Shown here one piece after another: positions 44,339-51,728 of a DNA stretch of 51,728 nt. Each line of letters opens with the position of its first letter. Within the stretch, counting starts at the first letter, position 1. This DNA comes from Alphaproteobacteria bacterium (GTDB taxonomy: Bacteria > Pseudomonadota > Alphaproteobacteria > Rhizobiales > Xanthobacteraceae): the NCBI GenBank assembly GCA_005885285.1, contig VAZG01000184.1, positions 1 through 51,728 of the forward strand. The letters are read 5' to 3'. Under the pieces are notes generated by a model that was not told the DNA's origin, made no database searches, and saw only the letters and a program-made list of their open reading frames with translations. The position numbers and the translations under genes are program-made.

Positions 44339-47300
44339 ATGGATCCGTCAACACCCTTCATTCGCCGGCCGGTCGCAACGACGTTGCTGACGTTCGGGCT
44401 CGCCGCAGCAGGAGCGGTAGCGTTCTTCAAGCTGCCGGTCGCGCCGCTGCCGCAGGTGGATTTCCCGACGATTTCGGTGCAAGCGAGCTTGCCGGGCGCG
44501 AGCCCACAAGATGTCGCAACGACGGTTGCAAGCCCGCTCGAGCGTCATCTCGGACAGATTGCAGATGTAACCGAGATGACCTCCTCGAGCACGGTAGGCA
44601 GCACGCGCATTACGCTGCAGTTCGGGTTGAATCGCGACATCAACGGCGCGGCGCGCGACGTGCAGGCCGCAATCAATGCGGCCCGTGCCGACCTTCCGAC
44701 CAGCCTGCGGACCAACCCGACCTACCGCAAGGTCAATCCCGCCGACGCGCCGATCCTGGTCCTGACCTTGACCTCCGATACCGCGACACGCGGCGAACTC
44801 TATGATGCCGCCTCGACCGTGCTCGCGCAGAAACTCTCGCAGGTCGAAGGAATCGGCGAAGTCGTCGTAAGCGGCAGTTCGCTGCCGGCGGTCCGGGTCG
44901 ACCTGATTCCGCAAGCCCTCTACAAATACGGCATCGGCCTTGAGGACGTGCGAGCGGCGCTCGCCAGCGCCAATGCGCACAGCCCGAAAGGCGGCATCGA
45001 CGTCGGCGATCAGCGATACCAGATCTACGCCAACGACCAGGCCAACAAGGCCATCGACTACCAATCGCTGATCGTGGCTTACCGCAACGGCGCGGCGGTG
45101 CATCTTTCTGATGTCGGCGAAGTCACCGATGGGGTGGAGAATCTCCGCAACTCCGGGCTTGCCAATGGCAAGGCGGCAGTTCTGGTCATCCTGTACCGGC
45201 AGCCAGGCGCCAACATCATCTCTACCGTCGATCTCGTAAAGGCACTGCTGCCTCAGCTCCGGGCATCCATTTCGCCTGCCATCGATATCGCATTGGGCGT
45301 CGACCGTTCGACGACCATCCGCACCTCGTTGCGCGACGTCGAGCGCACCCTGGTCCTCGCCGTGCTGCTGGTGATCATCGTGGTCTTCGCGTTCCTGCGG
45401 AACTTGCGGGCCACGTTTATCCCCGTCGTCGCGGTCTCGGTGTCGCTGGTCGCCACCTTCGGCGCCATGTACCTGATCGGCTACAGCCTCGACAATCTGT
45501 CGCTGATGGCGCTTACCGTGGCGACCGGGTTTGTGGTCGACGACGCCATCGTCGTCTTGGAAAACGTCACCCGCTACATCGAGGCTGGGCTGTCGCCGCT
45601 TGAAGCCGCACTCAAGGGCGCCAATGAGGTCGGCTTCACCGTGCTCTCGATGAGCATCTCGCTGATCGCAGTGTTCATCCCGATCCTGCTGATGGGCGGC
45701 ATCGTCGGGCGGCTGTTCCGCGAATTCGCGATGGTGATCTCGATATCGATCCTGATCTCGCTTGCGGTCTCGCTGGCAACGACGCCGATGATGTGCGCCG
45801 TACTGCTTCGCAGCCACACCGGCGAGCGGCACGGCTGGCTTTATTGGGTCAGCGAGCGCTTCTTCGAGGCGATGCTGGGTTTCTACCGGCGTAGCCTGAC
45901 TTCGGCGCTGGAACACCCGCGATCGGTGATGCTGATCCTCGCTGCGGTGCTGGGTCTCAATTTCTACCTCTACGGCATCATCCCGAAGGGCTTCTTTCCG
46001 CAGCAGGATACCGGGCGAATCATCGGCGTCATCCAGGCCGATCAGAGCATCTCGTTTCAACTGATGCAGCAGAAGCTGGCGCAGTTCATCTCCATCATCA
46101 AGAAGGATCCCGCGGTCGAAACCGTGGTCGGCTTCACTGGCGGCGGCCAGACCAATTCCGGGTTCATGTTCATGTCACTGGTTCCGCTCAATGAGCGCCA
46201 CGTCTCCGCCGATGGCGTGATCGGCCGGCTCAGGCGCGAGATGGCGGTCGTGCCGGGGGCTACCCTGTTCCTGCAATCGGTGCAGGACATCCGTGTCGGC
46301 GGCCGGGCCAGCAACGCGCAATATCAATACACGCTGCAGAGCCCGACACTGGAAGAGCTCAATGAATGGGCACCCAAGATCGCGGCAGCGTTGCAGCGCG
46401 AGCCAAATCTCGCCGACGTCAACAGCGACCAGCAGAACATGGGGCTTGAGTCCAGTCTGGTCATCGACCGCGACGCCGCAGCTCGGCTCGGGATCACGGT
46501 CAGCCAGATCGACAACACTCTTTACGATGCCTTCGGCCAGCGCCAGGTCTCCACCATCTATGTCGCACGCAACCAGTATCACGTGATCATGGAGGTGGCG
46601 CCGCGTTATTGGCAAAACCCCGAGACACTGAAGGATGTTTACGTCTCCACCTCCGGTGGCTCGGTCGGTGGCTCGCAGGCGACCAACGCGGTAGCCGGCA
46701 CGGTAGCGGCGACGACAACCGCTAAGTCCACCGCCGCACCCCCCGCCAACGCGCAGGCCGCGCGGAATCTTGCGACCAATTCGATCGGCGCCACCGGCAA
46801 GGGCGTCGCCTCGACCGGTTCGGCGGTCAGCACCAAACAGGAAGCCATGATTCCGCTCGCTGCCGTCGCCCGCTTTAGCCAAGGCGCGACACCGCTTGCC
46901 GTCAATCATCAGGGTCTGTTGGTCGCCAATACCATCTCGTTCAATCTGCCACCGAACGTCTCGCTGAGCACCGCGATCGCCACCATCGAGGCCACCATGA
47001 ACCGGATCGGCGTGCCTGCAACGATCCGTGGCACCTTCCAGGGTACGGCGAAGGCGTTTCAGGATTCGCTGAGCAATCAGCCGTTCCTGATTCTCGCGGC
47101 CCTGGTCACGATCTACATCGTGCTGGGCGTGCTCTACGAAAGCTATGTTCATCCGCTGACGATACTTTCCACCCTGCCGTCCGCCGGCGTAGGAGCGCTG
47201 CTGGCGCTGATGGCGTTCAATACCGAATTCAGCATCATGTCGTTGATCGGCGTCATTCTCTTGATCGGCATCGTCAAGAAGAACGCGATCATGATGATCG

Positions 47301-47635
47301 ATTTCGCGCTCGATGCCGAAAGAAGGCGCGGACTGAGCCCGCTTGACGCGATCCGCGAAGCCTGCCTGCTCCGCTTCCGCCCCATCATGATGACGACCAT
47401 GGCCGCGATGCTCGGCGCGCTTCCGCTCGCTGTCGGCCTGGGCGAAGGCGGCGAACTCAGGCAGCCGCTCGGCATAGCGATCGTCGGCGGACTGATCCTG
47501 AGTCAAGTGCTGACGCTTTATTCGACACCTGTGATCTATTTGTATCTAGACAGGTTCCGCCTCTGGAGCCAACGTCTGAGAGGTGGTGGCGCGGCACCGC
47601 ATGCGCCCGGGCCTTCACTGCAACCGGGCGAATAA
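44339..47635 (+). CDS. mdtC: RND efflux transporter, MdtC-like, with extra porter-domain segment
   Basis: Second RND pump subunit, 1098 aa, about 60 residues longer than its partner. The hallmarks are [60 protein letters not shown] and [20 protein letters not shown]. The extra length lies at about residues 771-836 in the periplasmic porter domain. It is a low-complexity Ala/Thr/Ser/Gly stretch (for example AVAGTVAATTTAKSTAAPP) placed between DVYVSTSGG and MIPLAAVARF, which are adjacent in ordinary relatives. The frame is maintained, so it is an in-frame linker-like insertion. It ends one base before the outer-membrane-factor gene. Confidence 0.95.
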   Translation: MDPSTPFIRRPVATTLLTFGLAAAGAVAFFKLPVAPLPQVDFPTISVQASLPGASPQDVATTVASPLERHLGQIADVTEMTSSSTVGSTRITLQFGLNRDINGAARDVQAAINAARADLPTSLRTNPTYRKVNPADAPILVLTLTSDTATRGELYDAASTVLAQKLSQVEGIGEVVVSGSSLPAVRVDLIPQALYKYGIGLEDVRAALASANAHSPKGGIDVGDQRYQIYANDQANKAIDYQSLIVAYRNGAAVHLSDVGEVTDGVENLRNSGLANGKAAVLVILYRQPGANIISTVDLVKALLPQLRASISPAIDIALGVDRSTTIRTSLRDVERTLVLAVLLVIIVVFAFLRNLRATFIPVVAVSVSLVATFGAMYLIGYSLDNLSLMALTVATGFVVDDAIVVLENVTRYIEAGLSPLEAALKGANEVGFTVLSMSISLIAVFIPILLMGGIVGRLFREFAMVISISILISLAVSLATTPMMCAVLLRSHTGERHGWLYWVSERFFEAMLGFYRRSLTSALEHPRSVMLILAAVLGLNFYLYGIIPKGFFPQQDTGRIIGVIQADQSISFQLMQQKLAQFISIIKKDPAVETVVGFTGGGQTNSGFMFMSLVPLNERHVSADGVIGRLRREMAVVPGATLFLQSVQDIRVGGRASNAQYQYTLQSPTLEELNEWAPKIAAALQREPNLADVNSDQQNMGLESSLVIDRDAAARLGITVSQIDNTLYDAFGQRQVSTIYVARNQYHVIMEVAPRYWQNPETLKDVYVSTSGGSVGGSQATNAVAGTVAATTTAKSTAAPPANAQAARNLATNSIGATGKGVASTGSAVSTKQEAMIPLAAVARFSQGATPLAVNHQGLLVANTISFNLPPNVSLSTAIATIEATMNRIGVPATIRGTFQGTAKAFQDSLSNQPFLILAALVTIYIVLGVLYESYVHPLTILSTLPSAGVGALLALMAFNTEFSIMSLIGVILLIGIVKKNAIMMIDFALDAERRRGLSPLDAIREACLLRFRPIMMTTMAAMLGALPLAVGLGEGGELRQPLGIAIVGGLILSQVLTLYSTPVIYLYLDRFRLWSQRLRGGGAAPHAPGPSLQPGE

Positions 47636-49156
47636 ATGCCGACAACTTCGTCAGTTCGAGACCTCCAGCCGATCCGCAAGCGTGCCGGAATCAAGACTGC
47701 GCGCGTCGACCTTGGCGGCAAATTGCGCGCCGCTTCCGCTCTGGCGGCGCTGGCGCTGTGCCCGGCACTGTCCGGCTGCATCCTCGGATCGGAGCGTCCG
47801 GAACTCAATCTCGATATGTCCGCTAGCTATCGCGCGGCGCCCAAGGGCGACGCCGACGCGGCCGTGCCGGTCCTGGATTGGTGGCGCGGCTTCCGCTCCG
47901 GCGAACTGACCTCGCTGATGGAGGCGGCCCAAATCTATAATCTGGATATCGCAGTCGCGATCGCCCAGATCGTGCAGGCCGATGCCCAGGTCGGGGTTTC
48001 GGGCGCACCCCTGCTGCCGACACTGACCGGAAATGCCAGCGCCGAACGGCAGAAGCAGAGCAGCGCCAATACGATCAGCAGCGGCCAGGGCTTCGGCGGT
48101 GCGACCTTCAATACCTTCCAGACCGGACTGACCGCGAGCTACATGCTCGATTTCTGGGGCAAGAACCGCGCTACGCTTTATGCCGCAGAAGAGAACGCGA
48201 CGGTCTCGCGGTACAACCGCGAGGTGGTCACGCTGACGACGGAAGCGACGGTCGCCAACACCTATTTCCAGATTCTAGCTGCCCAGGAGGAGATACGCGT
48301 GACCCGCCAGAATCTGGCGGCGGCCGAGCGGATTCTTGCTGTCATCAAGAATCAGTTCAATGGCGGGACCGCATCTCAGCTCGACCTGTCGCAACAGGAA
48401 GCGGTGGTGGCAACCCAGCGAGCTGCCATCCCTCCGCTCGAAGTCACGCTGGGACAGAACATTGCCGCCATGGCAGTGCTGGTCGCGCGCGCGCCGGCGA
48501 ATTTCACCGTCCACGGTGGATCGACCGGCCAAATCACCATCCCGCGCGTTACGCCGGGGCTGCCGTCGGAACTGCTCTATCAGAGGCCGGACATCCGCGA
48601 GGCCGAAGCGCTCCTCGCCTCCTCCAACTTCAGCGTCGAAGCCGCCCGCGCGGCGTTCTTTCCGCAAATTCAATTGACAGGCACGACCGGTTTCCAGAGC
48701 GCCGCGTTGGCATCGCTGTTCACGCCGGGCGCATGGTTCTACACGCTCACGGCGTCGCTGACCCAGCCGATCTTCGACGGCTTCCTGCTGGAAAGTCAGT
48801 TGAAACAGGCGAAAGGCGTGCAGTTGCAAAACCTCCAGGCCTACCGCAAGGCGGTGCTTTCCGCGTTCGCCGACGTCGAGAAGGCGCTGATTGCCTTGCA
48901 AAAATTTACCCTCCAGGAGCGGCTGCAAAAGGATGTCGTTACAAGCTCCCGCAAGGCCTTTGACGTCGCGGAAACCCAATTGCGCGGCGGCACCGTCAAC
49001 CTCATCACGGTGTTGCAGACCCAACAGACGCTGTTCACGGCGGAGAACAACCTGGTGCTGGTTCGCCTGAACAAACTATTGGCCGCCAGCAGCCTGTTCC
49101 AGGCGCTCGGCGGGGGCTGGACGCCAAGAGGCACGCTGGTGTCACTCCAACAATGA
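47636..49156 (+). CDS. outer-membrane efflux factor, NodT/OprM-type lipoprotein
   Basis: TolC-like channel of 506 aa that completes the RND pump. The N-terminus has a basic stretch, a hydrophobic segment and a lipobox ending LSGC at about residue 46, so the mature protein is probably a lipoprotein. VLDWWRGFRSGELTSLMEAA opens the first OMF repeat; LTASYMLDFWGKNRATLYAA and LLYQRPDIREAEALLASSNF are typical of NodT-family factors. GAWFYTLTASLTQPIFDGFL starts the second half. The ATG directly follows the mdtC stop (TAAATG). Operon order adaptor, pump, pump, channel supports one complete efflux system. Confidence 0.95.
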   Translation: MPTTSSVRDLQPIRKRAGIKTARVDLGGKLRAASALAALALCPALSGCILGSERPELNLDMSASYRAAPKGDADAAVPVLDWWRGFRSGELTSLMEAAQIYNLDIAVAIAQIVQADAQVGVSGAPLLPTLTGNASAERQKQSSANTISSGQGFGGATFNTFQTGLTASYMLDFWGKNRATLYAAEENATVSRYNREVVTLTTEATVANTYFQILAAQEEIRVTRQNLAAAERILAVIKNQFNGGTASQLDLSQQEAVVATQRAAIPPLEVTLGQNIAAMAVLVARAPANFTVHGGSTGQITIPRVTPGLPSELLYQRPDIREAEALLASSNFSVEAARAAFFPQIQLTGTTGFQSAALASLFTPGAWFYTLTASLTQPIFDGFLLESQLKQAKGVQLQNLQAYRKAVLSAFADVEKALIALQKFTLQERLQKDVVTSSRKAFDVAETQLRGGTVNLITVLQTQQTLFTAENNLVLVRLNKLLAASSLFQALGGGWTPRGTLVSLQQ

Positions 49157-49169
49157 GGCGAAGCGCTTG

Positions 49170-49478
49170 GTGCGGAAACTGATCTTCAACACGGCATTAG
49201 GGTTGGTGCTGGCGACCGCGAGCGGCGCGCACGCGCAGCAGGGCGGCGTTCCGCCAAACCGCACCCCGCTTGCCTTCGGCATGAATGCCGAACAAGCCTC
49301 GTCCGCATTGGGCGTGCCGTTGAACTATGTTCGCGGCCGTCCCGGAAACGAACTTTATCTCGCCCTGTCTAATGTCAAAGGCATGACATTGTCGTACCGC
49401 AGCGACGGGCTTTACCTGCAATTCCGACGCGGACGGCTTACCGGCTGGAAGGGCGATTGGGGAACGATCAGGCCTTGA
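49170..49478 (+). CDS. small secreted protein, unknown function
   Basis: A roughly 102-aa protein starting at GTG 49170 (a TTG lies one codon earlier). The signal peptide is KLIFNTALGLVLATASGAHA, cleaved near AQQGG. The mature part has a short helix (FGMNAEQASSALGVPLNYV) and a beta-like end (ELYLALSNVKGMTLSYRSDG, LYLQFRRGRLTGWKGDW). This resembles small exported SmpA/BamE-like folds in pattern only. It starts 13 nt after the outer-membrane-factor stop and may be co-transcribed with the pump. I do not recognise a named family. Confidence 0.7.
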   Translation: MRKLIFNTALGLVLATASGAHAQQGGVPPNRTPLAFGMNAEQASSALGVPLNYVRGRPGNELYLALSNVKGMTLSYRSDGLYLQFRRGRLTGWKGDWGTIRP

Positions 49479-49482
49479 TGTG

Positions 49483-49872
49483 ATGGACAAAGCCACCATG
49501 ATCGCGCTGCGAAACATGCTAGCTGCTGCGGCCATCCTGGCCTCCTTGGCGGCAACACCGGCTTTGGCGGGGGACTACCGGGTTCTGCGCTACGGCAACA
49601 CCAGCGGCTGGTACTACGACGGTCGTGACGACGGCCGCGACTTCCCCACCAACGGCTTCTTCCCAGGCAACTTCGCCGCCGATCCCTCCACGGCCTGGAT
49701 CGGGGCCGCCGGGTTATTCGCAAGCAACCCCTGGCGCTCCGCCACGCCCTACCCTTCGCAAGTCGTGATCGGACCCTCGCGCGACCCGTCTTATTGCGCC
49801 CGGCGCTATCGATCCTACGACGGCGCATCCGGCACATTCGTCCGGCGGGACGGCGTACGCCACCCGTGCTGA
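49483..49872 (+). CDS. BA14K-like secreted protein
   Basis: Exported protein of about 129 aa. The signal peptide is RNMLAAAAILASLAATPALA followed by GDYRV. The mature part is rich in Tyr, Gly and Asp (LRYGNTSGWYYDGRDDGRDF) and ends with a BA14K-type motif: DPSYCARRYRSYDGASGTF, then VRRDGVRHPC, with two cysteines that may pair. BA14K proteins of Brucella and related bacteria are small immunoreactive envelope proteins with a proposed lectin-like role. Possible starts are GTG 49480, ATG 49483 and ATG 49498. The gene follows the previous one by only a few bases. Confidence 0.78.
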   Translation: MDKATMIALRNMLAAAAILASLAATPALAGDYRVLRYGNTSGWYYDGRDDGRDFPTNGFFPGNFAADPSTAWIGAAGLFASNPWRSATPYPSQVVIGPSRDPSYCARRYRSYDGASGTFVRRDGVRHPC

Positions 49873-49911
49873 CATCCTCGGGGCGCGCGCGCCTTCGCGC
49901 CAGTTCCCCCC

Positions 49912-50112
49912 TCAGCGCCACATCGTGGGCGCGTCGTGCAGGGCTTCGCGGCCTGCCTCTTTCAGGTCGTCGATCGACCACTCTCCTTTGGTGGCAGCCT
50001 CGAGAATTCTGGAAGCAACGCGGGTTCGTGTCGAGCTTTCCTGCTGGGGGATGTTCTCGCACAGCTCATCGAGGATAGCGCGCAATAGCGCAGCCGTTTG
50101 CGGATCGAACAT
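49912..50112 (-). CDS. 66-aa conserved small protein, unknown function
   Basis: A short soluble, mostly helical protein: MFDPQTAALLRAILDELCEN, then a Thr/Arg-rich turn, SRILEAATKGEWSIDDLKEA and a C-terminal HDAPTMWR. I recall near-identical small hypothetical proteins as common in Bradyrhizobium-type genomes; this is from memory, not a search. The ATG is at 50112. It stands alone on the minus strand between plus-strand envelope genes. No function is known to me. Confidence 0.75.
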   Translation of the reverse strand: MFDPQTAALLRAILDELCENIPQQESSTRTRVASRILEAATKGEWSIDDLKEAGREALHDAPTMWR

Positions 50113-50263
50113 GGAGGCTCTCCAACCCGAGGTTCACATGATGACGCGGGTTTAGTCGCCGCCGATGTCAGCTTTGTTAAACTCACGAAGATTTCAGAAA
50201 TCCGTTTGAGCATCGGAACCGGTACGGCGCTCGAAGCGTTTGGCATCTGGCCGGAGGCCGGTC

Positions 50264-50524
50264 ATGCGCACCAACAAGCCGCCAGGACTGCTCTCGCCCG
50301 CCGGGCTGACCAAGCTCGTTGCCCACGCCGCCATGGGCGTTGCGATGGGCCTGCTGTTCGCGCTGGCGCTGATCCTGATCCACCCGTCGGGCATCGTCTT
50401 TCTTTATGGCGACGGCGCAAACGCGGACGGCATTGTGGCAATGGGTGCTCTCGTGCTGTCGTTTGCCATCGGAACGACACTGACGGGCGCCATCTTCATG
50501 ATGACCGAAGAAGATAAATCCTAA
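50264..50524 (+). CDS. small two-helix membrane protein, unknown function
   Basis: An 86-aa protein with two hydrophobic segments: VAHAAMGVAMGLLFALALIL and IVAMGALVLSFAIGTTLTGA. A short loop with an acidic end (YGDGANADG) lies between them and a charged tail (MMTEEDKS) follows. The ATG at 50264 has GGAGG about seven bases upstream; the longer frame from 50240 is less likely. It lies 37 nt before the gene for a periplasmic binding protein and may be co-transcribed. No family is recognised. Confidence 0.7.
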   Translation: MRTNKPPGLLSPAGLTKLVAHAAMGVAMGLLFALALILIHPSGIVFLYGDGANADGIVAMGALVLSFAIGTTLTGAIFMMTEEDKS

Positions 50525-50561
50525 GGCATGCACCCGTCCTTTTACATTCTCCTGAGGGCTC

Positions 50562-51563
50562 ATGAGGAACGCATTGCTGCGAACGGCGATCAAGATTGCC
50601 CTTTTGGCGGCGCTGGCCATATCGCCGCTGCCGCATACGCGGGCCGAGGACGCGGCGGCATCGAAGCTTGTCGCCATTCCGCCGGACAAGGACACCGACA
50701 TCAAATTCTACGCCGCTGACGGATCGGTCGTGACCGGCACTGACGCGCTGGCGCGGATGCCGAACGCCGATCTCACGCTGTGGGTCGCAGGCAATCAGTT
50801 TTTCGCCATGGACGAGGTGATCGGCGCGTTCAGGCGGGGCGAAGGGGGATTATCGGTCGGCCTGATGACGCTTCCCCCGGGCTTGATCGTTTCGGCGATC
50901 CTTGCCGGCGGATGGGTCTATAAGGGCCATGAATACGCCGCTACACCCGACGTCTACGCGTCGGTGAATTTGGGCCATCTCAAGCGATTGAAGGCCGCCA
51001 ATCTGATGAGCCACTATGCCGTCTATATGCATAACGAGCTCCAGATTCTGGTGGCGAAGAACAACCCGAAGAACGTCACGGGAATAGACGATCTGGTCCG
51101 CACCGACGTCAAAACGTCAATGCCAAACCCCGTCAATGAAGGGATCATGCAGTTCTACGCCCGCAAAGTGCTGGAACAGCACAACATCTGGCAGCAGATT
51201 TCCGGCGGCAAAGAGTGCGCGTCTTGCCAGACCACAGCCAATAACTGGTTCACGGCCGTTCACCACCGCGAAACCCCAGCGCGACTTCAGGATGGAACAT
51301 CGGACGCGGGTATTGTCTGGAAGACGGAGGCGCTGGAGGCGCAGCGCCTCGGTGCAAATCTGGATGCAGTCGAACTGCCACCGTCCGATAGTCTGCGAGA
51401 CGCCGTCTCCTACGCCATCGGCGTACTGACCAACAGCAAGCACCAGCAAGCCGCGGATCGCTATCTGGCCTTTGTCGGCAGCGAGACAGGACAGGCGGCT
51501 TATGCGAAATTCGGCTTTGTGAATGCGACAGCGGACGAATTGCGCTCAAAACCCATCGACTGA
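50562..51563 (+). CDS. orphan periplasmic substrate-binding protein with Cys/His motif
   Basis: A 333-aa exported protein. The signal peptide is MRNALLRTAIKIALLAALAI to about TRAED. The rest has a type II periplasmic binding fold in the molybdate/accessory-colonization style: LWVAGNQFFAMDEVIGAFRR, ELQILVAKNNPKNVTGIDDL, GTSDAGIVWKTEALEAQRLG and a closing YLAFVGSETGQAAYAKFGFV. Unusual is GGKECASCQTTANNW followed by VHHRETP: a CxxC pair and two His that could bind a metal or be redox active. No ABC permease or ATPase gene accompanies it in the window. It could serve a transporter encoded elsewhere or act in envelope metal handling. Confidence 0.8.
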   Translation: MRNALLRTAIKIALLAALAISPLPHTRAEDAAASKLVAIPPDKDTDIKFYAADGSVVTGTDALARMPNADLTLWVAGNQFFAMDEVIGAFRRGEGGLSVGLMTLPPGLIVSAILAGGWVYKGHEYAATPDVYASVNLGHLKRLKAANLMSHYAVYMHNELQILVAKNNPKNVTGIDDLVRTDVKTSMPNPVNEGIMQFYARKVLEQHNIWQQISGGKECASCQTTANNWFTAVHHRETPARLQDGTSDAGIVWKTEALEAQRLGANLDAVELPPSDSLRDAVSYAIGVLTNSKHQQAADRYLAFVGSETGQAAYAKFGFVNATADELRSKPID

Positions 51564-51652
51564 GGTGGAGCACAAAATGCCGCCACGGAATTCGCAACCT
51601 AGGGCGGCCGCCGAATGCATCAATGCTACGCCGAGGGCCTGCTACTGGTTTA

Positions 51653-51728
51653 CTAACCCTTTTCACACTTCTTCATGAAGCTGTTTTTTGCCGCGCCCGC
51701 TAAGGGTTTGCCGTCGGAGCCCACAGCC
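51653..51728 (-). CDS. PsiF-like secreted protein, C-terminal fragment (cut by window edge)
   Basis: On the minus strand an open frame enters from the right edge and ends at TAG 51653-51655. Its 24 visible residues read AVGSDGKPLAGAAKNSFMK and end KKCEKG. The LAGAA-x-x-S-F-x-K-K-C pattern is the repeat of PsiF (phosphate-starvation-inducible) family proteins, which are small, exported and of unknown role. The start and signal peptide lie outside the window. Confidence 0.6.
   Translation of the reverse strand, partial: AVGSDGKPLAGAAKNSFMKKCEKG

Noticed and set aside
44348..46060. A 570-codon minus-strand open frame opposite mdtC
   Set aside because: Shadow of the RND gene; composition (Arg/Asp/His-rich) and codon pattern are non-coding.

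Overview
The window looks like chromosomal DNA of a Bradyrhizobium-type alphaproteobacterium (order Hyphomicrobiales). This is inferred from the GC-rich, strongly biased codon use, from the small proteins with BA14K-like, PsiF-like and 66-aa 'MFDPQTAALLRA' character, and from the mix of cyo oxidase, OpgC-like, RpiR-type and HWE-kinase genes. No rRNA, tRNA, CRISPR array or phage module was seen.

Layout. 1-839: 3' part of an IS30-family element running off the left edge. 910-4585: amidohydrolase with a damaged 5' end, GcvA-like LysR regulator, divergent MFS transporter, DUF417 membrane protein. 4846-8708 (minus): cyoABCD quinol oxidase operon. 8709-14383: gene-poor accessory stretch with a secreted lipocalin-like protein, a Tat-type amidohydrolase, an OpgC remnant, a small secreted protein and repeated intergenic elements. 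14384-16572: SDR / carboxymuconolactone-decarboxylase-like / SDR operon. 16569-21254: amino-acid permease, secreted sorbosone-type dehydrogenase and a divergent AlsS-like ThDP enzyme. 21261-24309 (minus): EmrAB-type efflux pair preceded by a 44-codon ORF with a perfect Shine-Dalgarno sequence. 24721-32287: a poly-HAMP hybrid histidine kinase resembling fungal group III (Nik1/Os-1) kinases, followed by a response regulator-PAS-HWE kinase. 32300-37684 (minus): RpiR regulator, class III aminotransferase and a polar amino-acid ABC transporter. 37971-39756: OpgC-like acyltransferase lacking a conserved N-terminal segment, and a PAP2 phosphatase. 39921-49156: MdtABC-type tandem RND efflux operon with its outer-membrane factor. 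49170-51728: small envelope proteins, an orphan periplasmic binding protein and a PsiF-like gene cut by the right edge.

How it works together. Three blocks are functional units by gene order and overlapping start/stop codons: the cyo oxidase, the RpiR-aminotransferase-ABC uptake and catabolism operon, and the RND pump. The two signalling genes at 24.7-32.3 kb are 11 nt apart and probably form one pathway.

The most striking observation is inside the poly-HAMP kinase gene. A 53-nt insertion, 46 nt of which is the exact reverse complement of a stretch about 0.6 kb further along the same repeat array, breaks the reading frame. Removing exactly 53 nt restores a single 2002-codon frame. It looks like an inverted template-switch mutation, or an assembly or read artefact. 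Other notable points are the altered OpgC genes, a 140-bp leader present twice, an insertion in the second RND pump, and the short ORF ahead of emrAB.
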